This document shows positions 58,690 to 64,000 of a DNA stretch of 64,000 nucleotides, one piece after another. The notes below the pieces were generated by a model. It was not told the origin of the DNA. It searched no databases and saw only the letters and a list, made by a program, of their open reading frames with translations. The first letter of the stretch is position 1. Every line of letters starts with the position of its first letter. Made by a program: the position numbers and the translations under genes. The stretch is from Erythrobacteraceae bacterium (GTDB taxonomy: Bacteria; Pseudomonadota; Alphaproteobacteria; Sphingomonadales; Sphingomonadaceae), in the NCBI GenBank assembly GCA_947479055.1, contig CANJYE010000010.1, forward strand, positions 18,092-82,091, read 5' to 3'.

Positions 58690-59159
58690 GCGAGGAACGC
58701 AGGTTCGTGGTCGAGGAAGTGGACAGCGCCCCCGTGCCGCCGCGCGCGCATGTGGATGACGCGGAGACGCCCGGCGAAAAGCTGGAGCGCAAGCGCGATT
58801 ACCTCGAGGGCTTCCTCGCGGCCAGTTCCGCCGATGCCGCCGCGGGCGAACCGGGCGGCGATCTGTATGAGGCCGTGATCGAGGCGCTCAAGGAAATCTT
58901 CGATCCTGAAATACCGGTGAATATCTATGACCTTGGCCTGATCTACGGGGTCGAGGTGTCCGACGAGGGCGCGGTCGAAGTGACCATGACGCTGACCACG
59001 CCGCATTGCCCGGTGGCCGAATCGATGCCGGGCGAAGTGGAGATGCGCGTCAGCGCGGTGCCCGGCGTGCGCGATGCCGAGGTGAACCTCGTGTGGGACC
59101 CGCCGTGGGACCCGAGCAACATGAGCGACGAAGCCAAGCTCGAACTGGGGATGTTGTGA
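58686..59159 (+). CDS. sufT: SUF system DUF59/SufT-like Fe-S assembly protein
   Basis: This 157-residue protein has an acidic N-terminal part and a DUF59/MIP18 domain (about residues 55-155). The domain shows EIFDPEIPVNIYDLGLIYG, TMTLTTPHCPVAESMPGEVE and VNLVWDPPWDPSNMS. SufT-like proteins help insert clusters or regulate the pathway. It overlaps sufS by four bases and shares its last base with the sufA ATG. Confidence 0.9.
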   Translation: MSEERRFVVEEVDSAPVPPRAHVDDAETPGEKLERKRDYLEGFLAASSADAAAGEPGGDLYEAVIEALKEIFDPEIPVNIYDLGLIYGVEVSDEGAVEVTMTLTTPHCPVAESMPGEVEMRVSAVPGVRDAEVNLVWDPPWDPSNMSDEAKLELGML

Positions 59160-59527
59160 TGACCGACACGAAAGCCCGCCCCGCAGCCCGCCAGCGCCCC
59201 GCCGCCGTGATTCTCACGCCCGGAGCCGAGGCACGGATCGCCGAACTGATGGGCAAGGCTCCCGCCGATGCGATCGGGGTCAAGCTTTCCACCCCGCGCC
59301 GGGGCTGTTCGGGCCTCGCCTATTCGGTCGATTACGTCACTGCGGCCAACCCGCTGGACGAACGGATCGAAACTCCCGGCGGCACTTTCTTCATTGACGG
59401 GGCCAGCGTGCTCTATCTGATCGGGTCGACGATGGACTGGCAGGAGGATGATTTCACAGCCGGTTTCGTGTTCGAGAACCCCAATGCCAAGGGCACCTGC
59501 GGCTGCGGTGAAAGCTTCATGGTGTGA
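59159..59527 (+). CDS. sufA: A-type iron-sulfur carrier SufA
   Basis: This 122-residue HesB/IscA-type protein has the cysteine ligands in RRGCSGLAY (about residue 48) and GTCGCGESF near the end. As the last gene of the operon it probably takes clusters from SufBCD to targets. It complements ErpA at 35499-35831. ATG 59159 overlaps the SufT stop. The open frame upstream lies inside SufT coding DNA. Confidence 0.93.
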   Translation: MTDTKARPAARQRPAAVILTPGAEARIAELMGKAPADAIGVKLSTPRRGCSGLAYSVDYVTAANPLDERIETPGGTFFIDGASVLYLIGSTMDWQEDDFTAGFVFENPNAKGTCGCGESFMV

Positions 59528-59539
59528 AGGGCGGCGCGC

Positions 59540-59980
59540 CTACTTCTTGAGCGCAGCCACGCAGGAAGCCCGGTCGACATCGCGGCCATCGCTGGCCCTG
59601 CGCGCATCGACATAACTGGCGCGCGGTGCGGCGCCGGGGGCATCGGGATAGAGATAGACATCCAGCACGCAGGGCTTGCCCCCGAACTGGAGCTTGCGGG
59701 CATCGCCTTCCCTGACATCAAGCCGTGGCTGGCCGAACAGGCGGGTCAGCGCGCCCGCATCGCTGCCGATCACCGCTTCCAGCCCCGGCAGGTGCATGAT
59801 TCGCGGCTGGCGGAAACCGGGGCGGGGCCTGCTCGGCTCGGTCGGTGGGACATGCGGGGTGAAGCCAGGCGAGGGGGCAGGCGGCCGGGGCTGGACCGGC
59901 GGGCCATGCTTGACTGACGACGCGCCACAGGCGGCCAGCAACGGTACGAGCATCAGGGCAAGCGTGGCTTTACTGCGCAT
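59540..59980 (-). CDS. Predicted lipoprotein of unknown function
   Basis: This 146-residue protein has a lipobox, LLAAC, near residue 17, then a Pro-rich stretch (about residues 25-55). A small domain carries LGQP-like FGQPRLDVREGDARKLQF and a cysteine pair (about residues 101 and 141). It looks like an envelope lipoprotein and converges with sufA. It is not recognised as a known family. Confidence 0.72.
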   Translation of the reverse strand: MRSKATLALMLVPLLAACGASSVKHGPPVQPRPPAPSPGFTPHVPPTEPSRPRPGFRQPRIMHLPGLEAVIGSDAGALTRLFGQPRLDVREGDARKLQFGGKPCVLDVYLYPDAPGAAPRASYVDARRASDGRDVDRASCVAALKK

Positions 59981-60090
59981 CGGCCACGCCTTGCGGGGGC
60001 GGGCTGCCCAAGTCAACGCGGGATCGCTTGGCCCGTGCCTCAGGAGCGGCTAAGCCCCGACGAACTATGACAACCCATCAAGGAATTCCC

Positions 60091-61086
60091 GTGTCCGACC
60101 TTCGTTATGATGTTCTCGCGATTGGCAATGCGATCGTCGATGTGATGGCCCCTTGCGAAGATGCCCAGATTGCCGCGCTCGGCATGCAGCGCGGCGCGAT
60201 GACGCTGGTCGATGCAGCGCGCGCGCGCGAACTTTACGCCGCGATGGGCCCGGCGCGCGAGATTTCCGGCGGGTCATCCGCCAACACACTGGCCGGGCTT
60301 GCCGCGCTGGGCAACGCCTGCGCCTTTGTCGGCCAGGTTGCCGACGACCAGCTGGGCGAGGTTTTCGCGCATGACATCCGCGCGGCCGGGATCGATTATG
60401 CCACCGCACCCCGCCCGGGCGAGCCGCCGACCGCGCGCTGCCTGATCTTCGTCAGCCCCGATGGCCAGCGCACAATGAACACCTTCCTCGGCGCCACCAG
60501 CTTCCTGCCCGAAGCCGCGCTGGACGAAGGCGCAATCCGCGCCGCCGGGGTGCTCTATTGCGAAGGCTATCTGTGGGATTCGGAAGAACCGCGCGCCGCC
60601 ATCCGCCGCGCCATCCGGATCGCGCGCGAGGCGGGCCGCAAGGTCGCCTTCACCCTGTCCGACGCCTTCGTGATCGATCGCCACGGCGATGATTTCAGGG
60701 CGATGATCGAGGCGGGCGATATCGACATCCTGTTCGCCAATGCGGGCGAACTGGCCGCGCTGACCGGCACCGCCGATTTTGCTGCCGGCTCGGCCCAACT
60801 CGCGCCGAAACTGCCGGTGCTGGTGACGACCCACGGGGCCGAGGGCGCCTCTGCCCATGCCCATGGCCAGCATGCCTCGGTCCCGGCCGAGCCGGTCGAC
60901 CATGTGCTCGACACCACCGGCGCGGGCGATCTGTTCGCCGCCGGGTTCCTCTCGGGCCATGTCGCCGGGCGCGACCTGACGACTTGCCTGACGATGGGCG
61001 CGATCTGCGCGGCCGAAGTGATCGGGCACTACGGCGCAAGGCCCGAGGCTGACCTGGCCGAACTGGTGAAAGCGCGGCTGGGCTAG
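60091..61086 (+). CDS. Adenosine kinase-like PfkB sugar kinase
   Basis: This 331-residue PfkB-family kinase of adenosine kinase type has [16 protein letters not shown] (about residues 60-75) and the signature [16 protein letters not shown] (about 272-287) with the catalytic Asp. It probably makes AMP from adenosine. I chose GTG 60091 because AAGGA lies about 6 bases upstream. ATG 60067 is in frame. The stop TAG shares a CTAG with the purD stop on the other strand. Confidence 0.88.
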   Translation: MSDLRYDVLAIGNAIVDVMAPCEDAQIAALGMQRGAMTLVDAARARELYAAMGPAREISGGSSANTLAGLAALGNACAFVGQVADDQLGEVFAHDIRAAGIDYATAPRPGEPPTARCLIFVSPDGQRTMNTFLGATSFLPEAALDEGAIRAAGVLYCEGYLWDSEEPRAAIRRAIRIAREAGRKVAFTLSDAFVIDRHGDDFRAMIEAGDIDILFANAGELAALTGTADFAAGSAQLAPKLPVLVTTHGAEGASAHAHGQHASVPAEPVDHVLDTTGAGDLFAAGFLSGHVAGRDLTTCLTMGAICAAEVIGHYGARPEADLAELVKARLG

Positions 61087-62378
61087 GTCTTGGCCTCCCG
61101 CGCCACTTCGCGCCAGCCGATGTCGCGGCGGCAGAAGCCGTCAGGGAAATCCAGCGCATCGACCGCGCGATAGGCGGCGGCCTGGGCTTCGGTCACATTG
61201 CCCCCGCGCGCGGTGACGTTGAGCACGCGCCCGCCACTGGCCACCAGCGACCCGTCCGCTGCCCGCGCAGTACCCGCGTGGAAGACATGGATGCCGCCTT
61301 GTTCGGCCTCCTCGATCCCGCCGATCGCGCCGCCTTTCTGCGGAGTGGAGGGATAGCCCTTTGCCGCCATCACCACTGTCAGCGCGGTATCATGGGCAAA
61401 GTGCGGCGGCTCGCAGGTGGCCAGCCGGTTGTCGGCGCAGGCCAGCAGCAATTCTCCAAGGTCGCTTTCCATCCGCATCATCAGCACCTGGCATTCCGGA
61501 TCGCCGAAGCGGCAGTTGTATTCGATCAGCTTGGGGCCTTGCGCAGTCAGCATCAGCCCGGCGAACAGCACGCCCGAATAGGAATTGCCTTCATCCGCCA
61601 TGGTCTTGACGGTGGGGGCGATGATCTTTTCCATCACTTCGCCTTCCAGTATCGGGTCGAGCACTGGGGCCGGGCTGTAGGCACCCATTCCGCCGGTGTT
61701 GGGGCCGGTATCACCTTCGCCGACGCGCTTGTGATCCTGGGCTGAGCCGAACGGGACGATGGTGGCGCCATCGGTCAGCGCGAAGAAGCTGGCTTCCTCG
61801 CCTACCATGAATTCCTCGATCACCACTTCCGCCCCGGCTTCCCCGAAGCGGCCGTCGAACATCTCGGCCAGCGCGTCCTGTGCCTCGGACAGGGTGGCGG
61901 CGATCACCACGCCCTTGCCGGCGGCAAGGCCATCAGCCTTCAGGACATAGGGCGGCTGGAACCGGCCCAGCGCGGCTTCGGCGTCGGCCAGCGAGCGGGT
62001 GCGGACGTAACCGGCGGTGGGAATGCCGGCCCGCTCGCACAGATCCTTGGTGAAGCCCTTGCTCCCTTCCAGCCGGGCGGCGGAGGCAGAGGGGCCGAAT
62101 ACGGGGATGAATTCGGCCCGCAGGGCATCGGCTAGTCCATCGACCAGCGGCGCTTCCGGGCCGACCACCACCAGGCCGATGCGGTGTTCGAGGCAGAATG
62201 CCGCCACGCCGGCATGATCGGCCGTGTCCAGCGTGACCACCTGCGCAAGTTTGGCAATACCCGGATTGCCGGGCGCGGCGTATAGGGTGCCCCCTTCGTG
62301 CGTGATCAGCCGGGATTGCGCCAGCTTCCAGGCGAGCGCATGTTCGCGTCCGCCCGATCCCACCAAGAGGATGTTCAT
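61083..62378 (-). CDS. purD: Phosphoribosylamine-glycine ligase
   Basis: This 431-residue ATP-grasp enzyme makes GAR in purine synthesis. The start [19 protein letters not shown] fits the family exactly. [12 protein letters not shown] (about residues 67-78) and the ATP-grasp core (about 120-280) with [13 protein letters not shown] are visible. The start codon overlaps the xseA start codon at a CATG (62376-62379). Confidence 0.95.
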   Translation of the reverse strand: MNILLVGSGGREHALAWKLAQSRLITHEGGTLYAAPGNPGIAKLAQVVTLDTADHAGVAAFCLEHRIGLVVVGPEAPLVDGLADALRAEFIPVFGPSASAARLEGSKGFTKDLCERAGIPTAGYVRTRSLADAEAALGRFQPPYVLKADGLAAGKGVVIAATLSEAQDALAEMFDGRFGEAGAEVVIEEFMVGEEASFFALTDGATIVPFGSAQDHKRVGEGDTGPNTGGMGAYSPAPVLDPILEGEVMEKIIAPTVKTMADEGNSYSGVLFAGLMLTAQGPKLIEYNCRFGDPECQVLMMRMESDLGELLLACADNRLATCEPPHFAHDTALTVVMAAKGYPSTPQKGGAIGGIEEAEQGGIHVFHAGTARAADGSLVASGGRVLNVTARGGNVTEAQAAAYRAVDALDFPDGFCRRDIGWREVAREAKT

Positions 62379-63843
62379 GCCCGATAGCCTTTCCGACGAT
62401 AGCGCCCCCGACGGAGGGAATGGCGCGCTGGTAGCGAAAGCCATGCCCGGCGACAACGCCGCACCGCTTTCGATCAGCGAAATTGCCGCGCTGCTGAAGC
62501 GCACGGTCGAGGACCGGTTCGGCTTCGTCCGGCTGCGCGGCGAGCTTTCGGGGGTGAAGCGGGCGGCTTCGGGCCATCTCTACCTCAGCCTCAAGGACGA
62601 CAAGGCCCGGATCGACGGGATCATGTGGCGCGGACAGGTCGACCGGCTGGGATTCCGTCCGGAAGACGGGCTGGAAGTGGTCGCCAGCGGCAAGCTCACC
62701 ACCTATCCCGGGCGCTCCTCCTACCAGATCGTGATCGAGCGGATGGAGATCGCGGGTGAAGGCGCGCTGCTCGCCCTGCTGGAAAAGACCAAGGCCCGGC
62801 TGGAAGCGGAAGGGCTGTTCGCCCCAGCACGCAAGCGGGCGCTGCCCTATCTGCCGGGCGTGATCGGAGTGGTGACCTCCCCCACCGGCGCGGTGATCCG
62901 CGACATCCTCCACCGCCTGGCCGACCGTTTCCCCAGCCATGTGCTGGTCTGGCCGGTGCTGGTGCAGGGACAGGGGTCGGCCGAGCAGGTGGCGGCGGCG
63001 GTGCGCGGCTTTTCGGCAATTGCGCCCGGCGGCCCGGTGCCGCGCCCCGATCTGGTGATCGTCGCGCGCGGCGGTGGCTCGATCGAGGATCTTTGGAGCT
63101 TCAACGAGGAAGTGGTCGTTCGTGCGATCGCCGAATCGACCATCCCGGTGATTTCGGCGGTCGGGCATGAAACCGACACCACGCTGGCAGATTTCGCTGC
63201 CGACCGGCGGGCGCCAACCCCCACGGCGGCGGCGGAAATGGCAGTGCCGGTGCTGGCTGATCTCGCCAGTTTCCTTGGCGAACTGACCTTGCGCAACCGC
63301 CGCAGCGTGCTGCGCCCGGTGATGCTCGGGCGCGAGCGGCTGGAAGCGCGGGCGCAGCGCCTACCACGGCCCGAACAGCTGTTGCAGCCGCAGGCCCAGC
63401 GGCTGGATGATCTGGCCGAGCGCCTGCGCCGGGGCCTGGCCGACAACGCGGCCCGCGCGGCCCGCGCGCTTCAGGCCGATGCAGCGCGGTTGTCGGCCCC
63501 GCTGCTGGCGGCCCGGCTTGACCGGGCGAAGGACCGGCTGGCGGCCGTGCGGCTCGCGCCCGCGCTGGTGACCCAGCGCCTTGCCACCCAGCGCGAGCGG
63601 TTGACCGCGCTGGCCCGGCTGGCCGACCAGTTCCACCCCGATCGCCCGCTGGAACGCGGCTATGTCCGGGTGATGGACGCTACCGGACGCACGCTGACCA
63701 CCCGCGCAGGCGCGGCGAAGGAACCGGCTTTGACGCTCAAGTTCCGCGATGGCACGCTGGACGTCACGCAGGGGGGCGCTCGTCCGGTCCGGGCCTCCGT
63801 TCCTCGCGATTCGACCAAATCCGGGCAGGGCGATTTGTTCTGA
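62377..63843 (+). CDS. xseA: Exodeoxyribonuclease VII large subunit
   Basis: This 488-residue XseA degrades single-stranded DNA with XseB. The N-terminal OB fold holds [27 protein letters not shown]. The catalytic region is at about residues 135-325 with [32 protein letters not shown] and [24 protein letters not shown] long helical tail follows. ATG 62377 gives an unusual, Ser/Asp/Gly-rich leader of about 30 residues. xseB is not adjacent. The IS5-like element starts about 17 bases after its stop. Confidence 0.95.
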   Translation: MPDSLSDDSAPDGGNGALVAKAMPGDNAAPLSISEIAALLKRTVEDRFGFVRLRGELSGVKRAASGHLYLSLKDDKARIDGIMWRGQVDRLGFRPEDGLEVVASGKLTTYPGRSSYQIVIERMEIAGEGALLALLEKTKARLEAEGLFAPARKRALPYLPGVIGVVTSPTGAVIRDILHRLADRFPSHVLVWPVLVQGQGSAEQVAAAVRGFSAIAPGGPVPRPDLVIVARGGGSIEDLWSFNEEVVVRAIAESTIPVISAVGHETDTTLADFAADRRAPTPTAAAEMAVPVLADLASFLGELTLRNRRSVLRPVMLGRERLEARAQRLPRPEQLLQPQAQRLDDLAERLRRGLADNAARAARALQADAARLSAPLLAARLDRAKDRLAAVRLAPALVTQRLATQRERLTALARLADQFHPDRPLERGYVRVMDATGRTLTTRAGAAKEPALTLKFRDGTLDVTQGGARPVRASVPRDSTKSGQGDLF

Positions 63844-63859
63844 GCCGCCGGTGCTTCTA

Positions 63860-64000
63860 GGGTCAGGACCTGTTAAATTGCTTGCATGATGGGCTGAGGG
63901 TTGATTCAATGGTGGCACCAGGAGGTGCTGCTTGTGGACGATCTGTTTATGCTGAGCGAGGTGCAGATGCGCCGGATCAAGCCATTTTTCCCGCGATCGC
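63860..64000 (+). mobile_element. Left end of an IS5-like insertion sequence (runs off the window)
   Basis: The sequence GGGTCAGGACCTGTTAA at 63860 looks like a terminal inverted repeat of IS5-family (IS427-type) elements, and the transposase start follows within 75 bases. The bases just before it are CTAG, a target often duplicated by this group. The other end is outside the window, so duplication cannot be checked. Confidence 0.8.
63934..64000 (+). CDS. IS5 family transposase, N-terminal end (partial)
   Basis: GTG 63934 follows GGAGGT and opens a frame reading VDDLFMLSEVQMRRIKPFFP, the typical beginning of IS5/IS427-type transposases. The window ends after 22 codons. Confidence 0.82.
   Translation, partial: MDDLFMLSEVQMRRIKPFFPRS

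Overview
The window is 64 kb of high-GC chromosomal DNA that reads as a sphingomonad-type alphaproteobacterium (Sphingomonadales, Erythrobacteraceae or Sphingomonadaceae level). This is inferred from gene content and order: a carD/fdxA/SUV3-helicase block, the parAB-rsmG-mnmG-mnmE block, hemE next to a PPSR gene with an origin-like gap between them, a pcm-tolC-PopZ(DUF2497) block, and a sufRBCDST-sufA operon led by an Rrf2 regulator. No rRNA, tRNA or CRISPR array was seen. Nearly all of the sequence is core housekeeping DNA. Mobile DNA is limited to the first 140 bases of an IS5-like element at the right edge and a small phage scrap between hemE and hemJ.

Layout. 0-9 kb: phosphotransferase, STAS-less SulP transporter, then a minus-strand M23 peptidase-hemB-gamma carbonic anhydrase-DUF167 run. 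6.5-10.5 kb: SUV3-like helicase, S4 RNA-binding protein, 7Fe ferredoxin, CarD. 10.6-16.9 kb: lipoprotein, Sua5, acyl-CoA dehydrogenase, DUF815 ATPase, sugar dehydrogenase, glycine-zipper protein. 17-22.9 kb: the chromosome-partition block parB-parA-rsmG-mnmG-mnmE with three good parS sites and one degenerate copy. 23-28 kb: GltB-like oxidoreductase, rho, hemJ, hemE. 27.8-28.1 kb: putative oriC. 28.1-36 kb: PPSR-maf-aroE-coaE-dnaQ-hpf-ptsN and following genes, then xth-erpA. 36-41 kb: small membrane protein, thioredoxin-like ferredoxin, PopZ, TolC, Pcm, fumarase. 41-53.6 kb: phosphoesterase, HPP protein, rplM-rpsI, ctaA with a frameshifted neighbour, merC, a thiS-thiG fusion, two unknown genes, acyl-CoA ligase, ggt, pyrD. 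53.7-59.5 kb: a possible small RNA, then the suf operon. 59.5-64 kb: lipoprotein, adenosine kinase, purD, xseA, IS.

The genes centre on origin biology: parS, ParAB, PopZ, DnaA-box-like sites and GANTC sites lie within about 20 kb of one another. Heme synthesis (hemB, hemE, hemJ, ctaA) and Fe-S assembly (suf, erpA) are the other themes. I found no clearly new multi-gene system. The best leads are an in-frame small-protein extension of SufC, a ThiS-ThiG fusion with an internal GG tail, a structured terminated leader or small RNA upstream of suf, the phage scrap that abuts hemJ, and an AT-richer orphan gene with an RX4H motif.
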